From contig JABMDG010000458.1 in assembly GCA_015904045.1 (NCBI GenBank), positions 1 through 13,657 of the forward strand: DNA of 13,657 nt, written 5' to 3'. The stretch comes from Nitrospira sp. Lineage in GTDB: Bacteria; Nitrospirota; Nitrospiria; Nitrospirales; Nitrospiraceae. Of this stretch, positions 1 through 6,900 are shown in pieces. Both the position numbers and the translations under genes were made by a program. The notes below the pieces were generated by a model, which worked only from the letters and a program-made list of their open reading frames with translations, was not told the DNA's origin and made no database searches. Positions within the stretch are counted from its first letter, which is position 1, and the number at the start of each line of letters is the position of its first letter.

Positions 1-1
1 G

Positions 2-103
2 GAATTGATCAGCCCGATCGCGATGGATCAGGGGTTGCGGTTCGCGGTGCGCGAGGGCGGCAAGACCGTCGGCTCCGGCGTCGTCACGGAAATCTTAGCC
101 TGA
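2..103 (+). CDS. tuf: Elongation factor Tu, C-terminal end (partial)
   Basis: Only the last 33 codons and the TGA stop are in the window; the gene begins upstream. The readable tail runs [20 protein letters not shown] and ends [13 protein letters not shown]. This is the closing beta-barrel (domain 3) segment of EF-Tu, whose family signature is LRFAxREGGxTVGxGVVT. EF-Tu is the GTPase that delivers aminoacyl-tRNA to the ribosomal A site; the GTPase domain itself is outside the window. A tuf gene directly before rpmG, tRNA-Trp, secE and nusG is a common bacterial arrangement. No terminator follows, since the next 80 bases are a repeat array leading into the rpmG ribosome binding site, so co-transcription with rpmG is likely. 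Identity is firm despite the short length. Confidence 0.93.
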   Translation, partial: ELISPIAMDQGLRFAVREGGKTVGSGVVTEILA

Positions 104-108
104 TGCGC

Positions 109-176
109 CGTCAGCGGTCAGCCGTCAGCGGTCAGCCATGGAGCTGAAAGCTGATAGCTGAAAGCTGACAGCTGAG
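109..176. repeat. Inverted array of 7-base repeats (TCAGC / GCTGA heptads), copy 1
   Basis: Four left-hand heptads of the form (C/G)GTCAGC run from 109 to 136. A five-base spacer follows, then five right-hand heptads AGCTGAN run from 142 to 176. The TCAGC and GCTGA cores are complementary and share a 7-base period. The RNA can therefore fold into a long hairpin of 5-bp helical blocks separated by 2-base mismatches. The last right-hand unit overlaps the rpmG Shine-Dalgarno (AGGAG, 175-179). A closely similar array precedes rplK. The function is unknown. Confidence 0.85.
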
Positions 177-186
177 GAGTTGAGTG

Positions 187-336
187 ATGCGCGAAATTAT
201 CGACCTGGCCTGTACGGCCTGCAAACAGCGGAACTATTCGACCAACAAGAACAAGAAAAACGATCCGGATCGGTTGGAGCGAAACAAGTTCTGTAAGTTC
301 TGCCGGAAGCACGTGCCTCATAAAGAGGTGAAATAG
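187..336 (+). CDS. rpmG: 50S ribosomal protein L33 (four-cysteine, zinc-binding form)
   Basis: This 49-residue protein ([20 protein letters not shown]...) is the usual length for bacterial L33, a small large-subunit protein near the E site. It carries two CxxC pairs, C9/C12 and C36/C39. This is the zinc-ribbon form; paralogues made under zinc starvation lack these cysteines. The ATG at 187 follows AGGAG (175-179) by 7 bases. A GTG at 184 would add a single residue and is less likely. The conserved NKxNxPxRLExxKFCxxCxxHxxHKE pattern makes the identity secure. The gene lies between tuf and tRNA-Trp and is probably part of the same transcript. Confidence 0.96.
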   Translation: MREIIDLACTACKQRNYSTNKNKKNDPDRLERNKFCKFCRKHVPHKEVK

Positions 337-347
337 CGTGTTGGGGG

Positions 348-411
348 TTGAGTGCGCGGGGCTGAGTGTAGAGTAGTTCTTGGACGATGCCTCAGCACTC
401 AGAGCTCAGCG
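348..411. repeat. Degenerate heptad inverted array before tRNA-Trp, copy 2
   Basis: The right side has three clear 7-base units, CTCAGCA, CTCAGAG and CTCAGCG (391-411). The left side is eroded but keeps the 7-base phase: TTGAGTG at 348, CGCGGGG at 355, CTGAGTG at 362 and TAGAGTA at 369. CTGAGTG (362-368) and CACTCAG (396-402) are perfect complements, so a hairpin is still possible. It resembles the cleaner arrays at 109-176 and 1493-1557 and is probably a decayed member of the same family. It fills most of the 83-base rpmG to tRNA gap. Confidence 0.6.
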
Positions 412-419
412 CTGGGTGT

Positions 420-494
420 AGGGGCATGGTGTCAATGGCAGCACATCGGTCTCCAAAACCGAGAGTCTAGGTTCAAATCCTAGTGCCCCTGCCA
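420..494 (+). tRNA. trnW: tRNA-Trp (anticodon CCA), 3' CCA encoded
   Basis: A complete cloverleaf can be drawn by hand. The acceptor stem is AGGGGCA (420-426) with TGCCCCT (484-490). The D stem is GTGT (429-432) with GCAC (441-444), and its loop contains GG. The anticodon stem is TCGGT with ACCGA (446-450, 458-462) around the loop CTCCAAA, placing anticodon CCA at 453-455. The variable loop has four bases. The T stem is CTAGG with CCTAG around TTCAAAT. G491 is the discriminator base, and CCA at 492-494 is encoded. tRNA-Trp between tuf and secE is a well-known bacterial arrangement. No T-rich terminator directly follows, so it is probably cut out of a longer transcript by RNase P and 3' nucleases. 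Confidence 0.98.
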
Positions 495-692
495 TACAGA
501 GCTTGCTCGACCCGGAGCGCTTCTATTAATGGGCGCGACGGGATAGACGCCTTAAGTGGGGTTCTCATTTTAGGAAAAGCTCGCTCGACCGCGAAGTTTC
601 CGATAGTGCGTGCTGAGCGGATGAACCACCGCCCGTGGGTTTTGGTTTGATGGTGAGTGCGGAGCGGAACTGAGGAGAAAACGGAGTCACCG

Positions 693-887
693 ATGTTCAA
701 GCGCATGACTGATTCCATTCGGTTGTTCATCACGGATGTGCGGGCTGAATTGAAGAAGGTGTCTTTTCCGACCCGAGCGGAGACCATTGGCTCTACAACC
801 GTTGTGATTGTGTTTTGCGTCATAATGTCGTTGTACCTGTCGGTTGTAGATTCATTTCTTTCGTGGCTGGTCAGCAAGGTGGTCTGA
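693..887 (+). CDS. secE: Preprotein translocase subunit SecE
   Basis: This 64-residue protein is the single-membrane-span type of SecE that clamps SecY in the SecYEG channel. An amphipathic N-terminal helix carries the conserved ELKKVSFPTRAE motif (about residues 19-30, with F where many homologues have W). A hydrophobic segment follows at about residues 34-58. The ATG at 693 is preferred because GGAG (683-686) lies 6 bases upstream. A GTG at 657 would add 12 charged residues that look like translated leader, and an ATG at 705 is a shorter alternative. The 198-base gap after the tRNA holds no gene; it has a diverged direct repeat (501-512 and 579-590) and a weak hairpin. secE next to nusG is near-universal in bacteria. 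Confidence 0.95.
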   Translation: MFKRMTDSIRLFITDVRAELKKVSFPTRAETIGSTTVVIVFCVIMSLYLSVVDSFLSWLVSKVV

Positions 888-951
888 GACGGCCGGTGAT
901 CGATGAACTGTCTGGTATAGAGGGGCTCTGAGACCTTAGGGGTGGCGCATA

Positions 952-1485
952 ATGAAGAACTGGTACGTCATTCATACGTACGCGGGGTTTGAGGGACGCG
1001 TGAAAACCAGCTTGGTGGAGCGTGCGAATCAGATGGGCTTGGTCGAACAAGTCGGCCAAGTGCTTGTGCCGACGGAGGATGTCATCGAGATCAAGGACGG
1101 TAAGCGGCGGACGTCCCGGCGGAAATTCTTCCCCGGCTATGTGCTGGTTGAATTGGAGTCGCCGCTTGGTGATGAAACGCTGCAAATGATCAAGGAGACT
1201 CCTAAGGTGACGGGGTTCGTCGGGGGAGGAACCGTTCCGATGCCGCTGACCTCAGAGGAGGTCGAGTCCTTGCTGAAGCAAGTCGATGCGGGGCAGGCCG
1301 AGCCTCGGGAGCAGGTGAAGTTTATCAAGGGCGATAATGTTCGGATCATCGATGGGCCGTTTCTTGGATTTAACGGCTTGGTGGACGAAGTCGATCAGGA
1401 CCACAGCCGTCTGAAGCTTATGGTGAGCATCTTCGGTCGATCGACGCCGGTAGAATTAGGGTTTTTACAGGTCGAACGCATTTAA
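952..1485 (+). CDS. nusG: Transcription termination/antitermination factor NusG
   Basis: This 177-residue protein is standard NusG length. The N-terminal NGN domain (MKNWYVIHTYAGFEGRVK..., with RRKFFPGYVLVE) binds RNA polymerase across the cleft. A linker leads to the C-terminal KOW domain from about residue 124 (FIKGDNVRIIDGPFLGFNG..., ending STPVELGFLQVERI). In characterised bacteria the KOW domain contacts Rho or ribosomal protein S10. The ATG at 952 follows AGGGGTGG (938-945) by 6 bases. It lies 64 bases after secE, and a heptad-repeat hairpin separates it from rplK. No inserted domain or missing motif is seen. Confidence 0.97.
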   Translation: MKNWYVIHTYAGFEGRVKTSLVERANQMGLVEQVGQVLVPTEDVIEIKDGKRRTSRRKFFPGYVLVELESPLGDETLQMIKETPKVTGFVGGGTVPMPLTSEEVESLLKQVDAGQAEPREQVKFIKGDNVRIIDGPFLGFNGLVDEVDQDHSRLKLMVSIFGRSTPVELGFLQVERI

Positions 1486-1492
1486 ATGCAGC

Positions 1493-1557
1493 GGTCAGCC
1501 CTCAGCAGTCAGCTCTCAGCTTGGCTGAAGGCTGGATGCTGAAAGCTGAGAGCTCGG
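1493..1557. repeat. Inverted array of 7-base repeats before rplK, copy 3
   Basis: Four left-hand units (GGTCAGC, CCTCAGC, AGTCAGC, TCTCAGC; 1493-1520) are followed by a TT turn. Five right-hand units follow: GGCTGAA, GGCTGGA, TGCTGAA, AGCTGAG and a degraded AGCTCGG (1523-1557). The two sides pair in register with a 7-base period, giving a hairpin with almost no loop. The final unit abuts the rplK Shine-Dalgarno (GGGAG, 1556-1560). In E. coli the gap upstream of rplK carries the L1 autoregulatory site. Whether this repeat acts in its place cannot be told from the sequence. Confidence 0.85.
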
Positions 1558-1566
1558 GAGAGAAAC

Positions 1567-1992
1567 ATGGCCAAGGAAGTGTCCGCGCAAATTAAGTTGC
1601 AGATTCCGGCGGGGAAGGCCAACCCGGCACCCCCGGTCGGCCCGTCGCTCGGTCAGCACGGTGTCAATATTATGGAATTCTGCAAACAGTTCAATGCCAA
1701 GACCCAGAAGGAAGGGGATAGCATCATCCCGGTCATTATCACTGTCTACAAGGACCGGACATTCACCTTCATCATGAAGACCCCGCCGGCATCGGACCTC
1801 TTGAAGAAGGCGGCCGGGGTCATCAAGGGGTCTGGTGTTCCCCAGAAAGACAAGGTCGGCAAGATCTCCAGAAAACAGTTAAACGAGATTGCACAAAAGA
1901 AGATGGCCGATCTGAACGCCGCCGATGTGGAAGGGGCCGCCAGGATTATCGAAGGCACCGCCCGCAGCATGGGCATCGTTATTCAAGGGTAG
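1567..1992 (+). CDS. rplK: 50S ribosomal protein L11
   Basis: This 141-residue protein has the normal L11 length. The N-terminal domain carries the proline-rich switch segment [21 protein letters not shown] (about residues 20-40). In other bacteria this forms the thiostrepton site with 23S rRNA helices 43/44 and takes part in EF-G and RelA signalling. The C-terminal rRNA-binding domain (about 75-141) contains the conserved KxGxISxxQLxEIAxxKMxDLNA and [14 protein letters not shown] segments. The ATG at 1567 lies 6 bases after GGAG (1557-1560). It is the first of the four stalk and L1-region genes. Confidence 0.97.
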   Translation: MAKEVSAQIKLQIPAGKANPAPPVGPSLGQHGVNIMEFCKQFNAKTQKEGDSIIPVIITVYKDRTFTFIMKTPPASDLLKKAAGVIKGSGVPQKDKVGKISRKQLNEIAQKKMADLNAADVEGAARIIEGTARSMGIVIQG

Positions 1993-1999
1993 AGGGGTG

Positions 2000-2093
2000 G
2001 GAGCGGGCGGGTCCACCCGCCTTGCTCGCGGACCGCGCGCCCTCAGAAGGGCCTCGGTCGACGCGCGCAGTCGCGGGTAAACCCGCCGGCTCC
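2000..2093. repeat. Composite GC-rich palindrome between rplK and rplA
   Basis: An outer pair of arms, 2000-2012 and 2081-2093, is complementary at 12 of 13 positions (GGAGC(G/C)GGCGGGT type). Nested inside are GGCGGGT/ACCCGCC (2006-2012 and 2015-2021), GACCG/CGGTC (2031-2035 and 2055-2059) enclosing GCCCT-CAGA-AGGGC (2039-2052), and GCGGGT/ACCCGC (2073-2078 and 2081-2086). The left arm can pair locally or with the far arm, so two mutually exclusive folds are possible. It ends one base before a GAGGAG ribosome binding site upstream of rplA. It may be a dispersed intergenic palindrome or an mRNA regulatory site; it lacks a T tract and is not a standard terminator. Confidence 0.75.
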
Positions 2094-2094
2094 T

Positions 2095-2112
2095 GAGGAG
2101 TGGTAGATGTAG
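2095..2112 (+). promoter_or_regulatory. Start-stop unit (SD + AUG-UAG) upstream of rplA
   Basis: GAGGAG (2095-2100) lies 6 bases before ATG (2107-2109), which is followed at once by TAG (2110-2112). This ATG is in frame with rplA, and a second purine-rich ribosome binding site (AGGGGAGGGG, 2111-2120) begins within the stop codon. A ribosome starting here would stop after one codon, sitting over the rplA SD. Regulation by reinitiation is inference; chance occurrence is possible. Confidence 0.35.
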
Positions 2113-2127
2113 GGGAGGGGAATGGAA

Positions 2128-2820
2128 ATGGGAAAGAAGATGAAGGCGGCGTTGGAGAAAGTCGAACCGCGCGTGTATGGATTGCGCGAAGCGGTCGAGA
2201 CCGTGAAGCAGGCGGCCTATACCAAGTTCGACGAATCGGTGGATCTGGCGCTCCGGCTGGGTGTCGATCCGAAGCGGTCCGATCAAATGGTCCGGGGAAC
2301 GACCTCGCTTCCTCATGGAACCGGGAAGAAAGTTCGCGTGTTGGTTTTTGCGAAGGGTGAAAAGGAGCAGGAGGCGCGCCAGGCCGGAGCCGATTTTGTG
2401 GGTGCCGATGATTTGATGGAAAAGATCAAGGGCGGTTGGCTGGACTTTGACTGTGCCATCGCAACGCCGGACCTTATGGCTTCTGTCGGAAAACTCGGCA
2501 AGCAGTTGGGGCCTCGCGGTCTCATGCCGAATCCCAAGACCGGGACTGTGACCTTCGAGGTCGGCAAGGCGGTCGCGGAGATTCGTAAGGGCCGCGTTGA
2601 GTTCAAGGTGGAAAAAGCCGGTATCGTGCAGGTCCCGGTGGGGAAAGTGTCATTCGATGCCGCAAAGTTATTTGACAATGCATCGGCCATCATTGAGTCC
2701 GTCATTAAGGCCAAGCCGGTTTCGTGCAAAGGGCGCTATCTCAAGAGCGTCACGATTTCCAGTACGATGGGGCCCGGTGTGAAGTTGGACGCAGTCGCGC
2801 TGATGAAGCAATGGAGCTAG
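2128..2820 (+). CDS. rplA: 50S ribosomal protein L1
   Basis: This protein has 230 residues from ATG 2128 ([20 protein letters not shown]...), within the usual range of 225-235. L1 forms the mobile stalk at the ribosomal E site and in many bacteria represses its own operon mRNA. Conserved segments are the [24 protein letters not shown] block, the central domain with [20 protein letters not shown] and [16 protein letters not shown], and the C-terminal [26 protein letters not shown] (2114-2118) lies 9 bases before ATG 2128 but only 3 bases before the in-frame ATG at 2122, so 2128 is preferred; 2122 would add Met-Glu. The leader holds a large palindrome and a start-stop unit. Only 43 bases separate its stop from rplJ. 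Confidence 0.95.
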   Translation: MGKKMKAALEKVEPRVYGLREAVETVKQAAYTKFDESVDLALRLGVDPKRSDQMVRGTTSLPHGTGKKVRVLVFAKGEKEQEARQAGADFVGADDLMEKIKGGWLDFDCAIATPDLMASVGKLGKQLGPRGLMPNPKTGTVTFEVGKAVAEIRKGRVEFKVEKAGIVQVPVGKVSFDAAKLFDNASAIIESVIKAKPVSCKGRYLKSVTISSTMGPGVKLDAVALMKQWS

Positions 2821-2863
2821 CAGGCATCTGGTGCGTGACGGTCGGTTGAGGAAGGGGTGAGGG

Positions 2864-3799
2864 ATGAAGAAGGAACAAAAAGCAACGGCGGTTGCGGAAT
2901 TGGCCGAGAAGTTTGGCCGTGCACGGCTGGCCATTCTCACGGAATGCGTTGGGCTTCCGGTCAATCAAGTGACGGAGTTGCGCAAGCAACTTCGCGGCGC
3001 AAAGGCTGAGTATCGGGTTGTCAAGAATACGCTGGCCATCCGCGCGGCGGAGGGGACGGCCTTGGCGGGTCTGAAGGCACATCTCAAGGGGCCGACGGGA
3101 GTTGTGATCGGATACGATGACCCTGTGTTGCCGACGAAAGTGTTGCGGGATTTCATCGGCGCCGAAAAACGCGAAGAAAAGATCCGCATGACGGCTGGTG
3201 TGTTGGAGGGCAAAGTTGTCCAGCCGGCGGAATTGGCGGCGGTTGCCAAGCTGCCGAAGAAAGAAGTGCTCATCGCGATGCTGCTCTCGGCCATGCAGGG
3301 GCCGATCCGCGGCGTCGTGTATACGCTCAATGCGGTCTTGTCGAAATTTGTGAGAGTCATCGCAGCCATTCAAGATAAACGGAAAGGGGAGGGAGACATG
3401 TCAGCCACAACCACGAAACTGTCGCAAGAAGAATTGATCAAGGCCATCGAGGGCATGAGTGTGCTCGATTTGGCGGAGCTGGTGAAGGGATTGGAAGCCC
3501 GTTTCGGCGTGACAGCCGCTGCGCCGGTCGCGGTAGCGGCTGCACCGGGCGGTGGTGGAGGCGCTGCCGCGCCGGCCGAAGAGAAGACGGCATTCGACGT
3601 CATTTTGGCATCGGCACCGGCGGACAAGAAGATTCAAATCATTAAGGTCGTGCGCGAGTTGACCAGCCTTGGTCTGAAGGAAGCCAAGGATCTGGTGGAG
3701 GGCGCGCCGAAGCCGGTGAAGACCGGCGTGGCCAAGGAAGAAGCCGACACCATGAAGAAGAAGCTCGAAGAGAGCGGCGCCAAGGTCGAAGTGAAGTAA
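2864..3799 (+). CDS. rplJ: Ribosomal protein L10 reading in frame into L7/L12 (fused L10-L7/L12 ORF)
   Basis: ATG 2864 follows GAGGAAGGGG (SD about 2854-2857, spacing 6). It opens a 311-codon frame with no stop until 3797-3799. Residues 1-178 are a complete L10: the rRNA-binding N-terminal domain (with [20 protein letters not shown]) and a C-terminal helix ending [21 protein letters not shown]10 normally ends within a few residues of this point, and that helix docks L7/L12 dimers. Instead of a stop, codons 174-178 (KGEGD) are the translated Shine-Dalgarno of rplL. Residues 179-311 are a whole L7/L12. The cell may make a fusion, free L12 from the internal start, or both. A single base change in AAA (3383), GAG (3389) or GGA (3392) would restore a stop, so sequencing error or recent stop loss must be considered. 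No canonical long L10 leader fits in the 43-base gap after rplA. Confidence 0.9.
   Translation: MKKEQKATAVAELAEKFGRARLAILTECVGLPVNQVTELRKQLRGAKAEYRVVKNTLAIRAAEGTALAGLKAHLKGPTGVVIGYDDPVLPTKVLRDFIGAEKREEKIRMTAGVLEGKVVQPAELAAVAKLPKKEVLIAMLLSAMQGPIRGVVYTLNAVLSKFVRVIAAIQDKRKGEGDMSATTTKLSQEELIKAIEGMSVLDLAELVKGLEARFGVTAAAPVAVAAAPGGGGGAAAPAEEKTAFDVILASAPADKKIQIIKVVRELTSLGLKEAKDLVEGAPKPVKTGVAKEEADTMKKKLEESGAKVEVK
3386..3395 (+). promoter_or_regulatory. Strong internal ribosome binding site for rplL inside the rplJ frame
   Basis: GGGGAGGGAG contains GGAGG (3388-3392), 5 bases before ATG 3398. It lies inside the open L10 frame, where it also encodes Lys-Gly-Glu-Gly-type linker residues. It is the main sequence evidence that free L7/L12 is made by internal initiation even though rplJ has no stop. 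Confidence 0.8.
3398..3799 (+). CDS. rplL: 50S ribosomal protein L7/L12 (internal start within the fused ORF)
   Basis: Read from ATG 3398, this is a 133-residue L7/L12, the multi-copy acidic stalk protein that recruits EF-Tu, EF-G and IF2. The N-terminal dimerisation helices are at about residues 8-36 ([20 protein letters not shown]...). The hinge at about 37-62 is rich in Ala, Pro and Gly and contains five consecutive glycines. The C-terminal factor-binding domain is at about 63-133 (KTAFDVIL..., [21 protein letters not shown], ending [11 protein letters not shown]). A strong SD supports separate initiation here. Ribosomes need four or six copies per L10, so a 1:1 fusion alone would not suffice; separate synthesis is expected but is inference. 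A 12-bp hairpin follows the stop. Confidence 0.92.
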   Translation: MSATTTKLSQEELIKAIEGMSVLDLAELVKGLEARFGVTAAAPVAVAAAPGGGGGAAAPAEEKTAFDVILASAPADKKIQIIKVVRELTSLGLKEAKDLVEGAPKPVKTGVAKEEADTMKKKLEESGAKVEVK

Positions 3800-3824
3800 C
3801 CGCGTCATTGGTCTCTTGTCATGG

Positions 3825-3851
3825 GGCGGCCATCGGGTACCGGTGGCCGCC
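3825..3851 (+). terminator. rplL-rpoB intergenic hairpin (attenuator or processing site)
   Basis: GGCGGCCATCGG (3825-3836) and CCGGTGGCCGCC (3840-3851) form a 12-bp stem with one T-G wobble and a GTA loop. It starts 25 bases after the rplL stop and ends 49 bases before rpoB. No U tract follows (GTGTATCTTGTG), so complete intrinsic termination is unlikely. E. coli has a partial terminator and an RNase III site at this location, which lower rpoBC expression relative to the ribosomal genes. An equivalent role here is inference from position. Confidence 0.7.
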
Positions 3852-3900
3852 GTGTATCTTGTGACCTCCGGCACTCACCACTAACGTGGAGGAACTAGGA

Positions 3901-6900
3901 ATGTCCGAAACGACTCTGCAAGAGTTCGTGGAGCGGAAGGATTTCTCCCGCATTCGAACCAACATCGATATTCCCGATCTGATCGAGATTCAAAAGCGCT
4001 CGTACGAAGAGTTTCTGCAGCTGGAAGTGGAGCCGGAGCGTCGGAAGGATCACGGGCTGCAGGCGGCCTTGGCGAGCGTGTTTCCGATTCCGGACTACAA
4101 CAACACGGCGATGTTGGAGTTCTCCAGCTATACGCTGGGGACGCCCAAGTACGACGAGCGGGAATGTCTCGAGCAAGGCATGACCTTCGCGGTGCCACTC
4201 AAGCTGCGAGTCCGGCTGGTTGTATTCGACAAGGAGGACAAGGGCCCCCGCAAGAAGGTGCTAGATGTTCGCGAACAAGAGGTCTACGTCGGTGAATTGC
4301 CCCTGATGACCGAGCGGGGTACGTTCATCGTCAATGGGACGGAACGAGTGGTTGTCAGCCAGCTTCACCGGTCGCCCGGCGCGTCCTTTACGCATGATAA
4401 GGGGCGCACTCATGCGAGTGGCAAAGTGCTCTATAGCGCGCGGATCATTCCCTATCGGGGCTCCTGGCTCGATTTCGAGTTCGATGCCCGGGACATCCTT
4501 TATGTCCGCATCGATCGCCGTCGGAAAATGCCGACCACGATTCTCCTGAAGGCGTTCGGTTTCTCAAGTGACGATTTGCTCAAGATGTACTACCCCGTCG
4601 AGGAGATTCGGGTTTCCAAGGGGAAGATGTATCGGAAGTTGGATGCGGAGATTCATCATGGGCTCCGGTGTTCGGCGGAAGTCACGGACAAGGGTGGCAA
4701 GGAACCGCTGGTGCGGGAAGGCGCCAGGCTGACCAAGGGGCTGATCGCCAAGCTGAAAGCGGCGGGCGTCAAAGAAATCCCGATGCTACCCTCGGAGCTT
4801 ATCGGCCGGGCCGTGCTCACGGAATTGGTCGATTCCAAGAAAACGAAATTGGCGGAAAAGAATCAAAGGCTGACTGCCGAGATTGTGGAAGCGATCGTCG
4901 AGAGCGACGTGGAGGAGTTTAAGGTCATCTATCTCGATATGGCGACGGCCACACCCGTCATCCTCGACACCTTGGACATGGAAAAGATCGGGTCGAAGGA
5001 AGAAGCGATGGTGGAAATCTACCGCCGGCTCCGTCCGGGGGAAACGCCGTCCGTCGAGACCGCGCGGGCGCTGTTCGACAATCTATTCTTGAATGCCAAA
5101 CGCTACGACTTGTCTCCCGTCGGGCGTCTCAAGCTGAACAAAAAACTCGGGTTGGACCTGCCCCTCGAGCAGCGGACCCTGACGGCGCAGGATATCGTGG
5201 AAGTTATCCGTTATCTCGTCAATCTCAAGATGGGGAAAGGCGAGATCGACGACATCGATCACTTGGGCAATCGCCGCGTGCGATCGGTCGGCGAGTTGTT
5301 GGAGAACCAGTTCCGTTTGGGGCTCGTCCGTATGGAACGGAGCATCAAGGAACGGATGAATCTCCTCGATATGGAAACTGTCCTGCCGCATGACTTGATC
5401 AACGCCAAGCCGGTGGTGGCGGCGGTGAAGGAGTTTTTCAGCAGCAGCCAGCTTTCACAATTCATGGATCAGACAAACCCGCTCGCTGAAATCACCCATA
5501 AGCGGCGGCTCTCGGCCCTCGGCCCAGGCGGCCTGACCAGAGAACGGGCGGGTTTCGAAGTGCGGGACGTGCATCCATCGCATTACAGCCGCATCTGCCC
5601 GATTGAGACACCGGAAGGTCCGAACATCGGATTGATTACGTCGCTGGCCACCTATGCCCGAATCAATGAGTTCGGGTTTATCGAAGCGCCGTACCGCAAG
5701 GTCGTCAAAGGGCGAGTCACCGATACGATTGAGTATCTGTCGGCGATCGAGGGTGACAAGTATGTCATCGCTCAGGCCAACTCGAAGGTGGATAGCTCAG
5801 GTCGAATGGTGTCGGAAACGGTGTCCTGTCGCCACGGCGGCGATTTCGTCACGGCGACACCGGACAAGATCGAGTATATGGACGTGTCGCCGAAACAAGT
5901 TGTCAGCGTAGCGACGGCATTGGTGCCCTTCTTGGAGCATGACGATGCGAACCGCGCGCTCATGGGGTCCAACATGCAGCGTCAGGCGGTCCCCCTGTTG
6001 ACCTCTGAAGCTCCGCTGGTCGGCACTGGAATGGAAGCGGTGGTCGCACGCGATTCCGGGTACGTCATTCAGGCCCGACGGTCCGGTGTTGTCGAAAGCG
6101 TCGATGCCACCCGCATCGTGGTGCGGGGTGATTCGAAGGACGGAAGAAAAAGCAAAGATTCCGGGCTCGACGTCTACGACCTGATCAAGTTTCAGCGGTC
6201 GAATCAGAATACCTGCATCACGCAGACACCGGTGGTGCGCATCGGCCAGCCGGTCAAGAAAGGGCAGGTGCTTGGCGACGGTCCGGCGATCGACCATGGG
6301 GAGCTCGCGTTGGGCAAGAACGTGCTCGTGGCGTTCATGCCGTGGGGAGGGTACAACTTCGAGGACGCCATTTTGCTTAGCGAAAAATTGGTCCGCGAAG
6401 ATGCCTTCACCTCGATTCACATCGAGGAGTTCGAGGTGGAAGCGCGCGACACGAAGCTGGGCAAGGAAGACATCACACGAGACATTCCCAACGTCGGCGA
6501 GGAAGCGCTCAGAAATCTGGACGAAAGCGGCATTATCCGCATCGGCGCCGAGGTGAAGCCGGGCGACATTCTGGTCGGCAAGGTCACTCCCAAGGGTGAA
6601 ACCCAGCTGACGCCGGAAGAGAAATTGCTCCGCGCGATCTTCGGAGAAAAGGCCGGCGATGTAAAAGATACCTCGCTGACCGTACCGCCTGGTGTCGAAG
6701 GCATCGTGGTCGACGTGAAGATTTTCTCGCGCAAAGGCCTCGACAAGGACGAGCGTTCCAAGAGCATCGAGACCGACGATCAGATGAAGTTGCAACGTGA
6801 CCATCATGAAGAGCTGCGGATCATTGACGAAGAAAAGACCAAGAAGATCCGTAAGCTGTTGCTCGGCAAAGTGGTGGGCCGCGATTTGATGGATCCGGAC

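Noticed and set aside
109..176. CRISPR-like tandem repeats
   Set aside because: The unit is 7 bases with no unique spacers and the two halves are inverted, so this is a hairpin array and not a CRISPR.
503..529. Possible promoter TTGCTC...TATTAA upstream of secE
   Set aside because: Both boxes are imperfect and the spacer is only 15 bases; it is not convincing beside the consensus promoter at 12113.
624..648. Possible terminator between tRNA-Trp and secE (AACCAC...GTGGGTT followed by TTGGTTT)
   Set aside because: The stem is short with a bulge and the T tract is broken by GG; support is too weak to call it.
657..692. GTG start for secE giving 12 extra residues
   Set aside because: The extension is charged leader sequence, and ATG 693 has GGAG at good spacing and matches SecE N-termini.
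2672..2677. TTGACA inside rplA as an internal promoter
   Set aside because: No -10-like sequence occurs 16-18 bases downstream (GAGTCC at spacing 17).
3886..3900. GTG start for rpoB five codons upstream
   Set aside because: These codons are the Shine-Dalgarno region (GGAGGAACTAGGA) of ATG 3901.
5434..5517. Rifampicin-resistance changes in RpoB
   Set aside because: The positions equivalent to E. coli D516, H526 and S531 are all wild type; the differences seen are ordinary variation.
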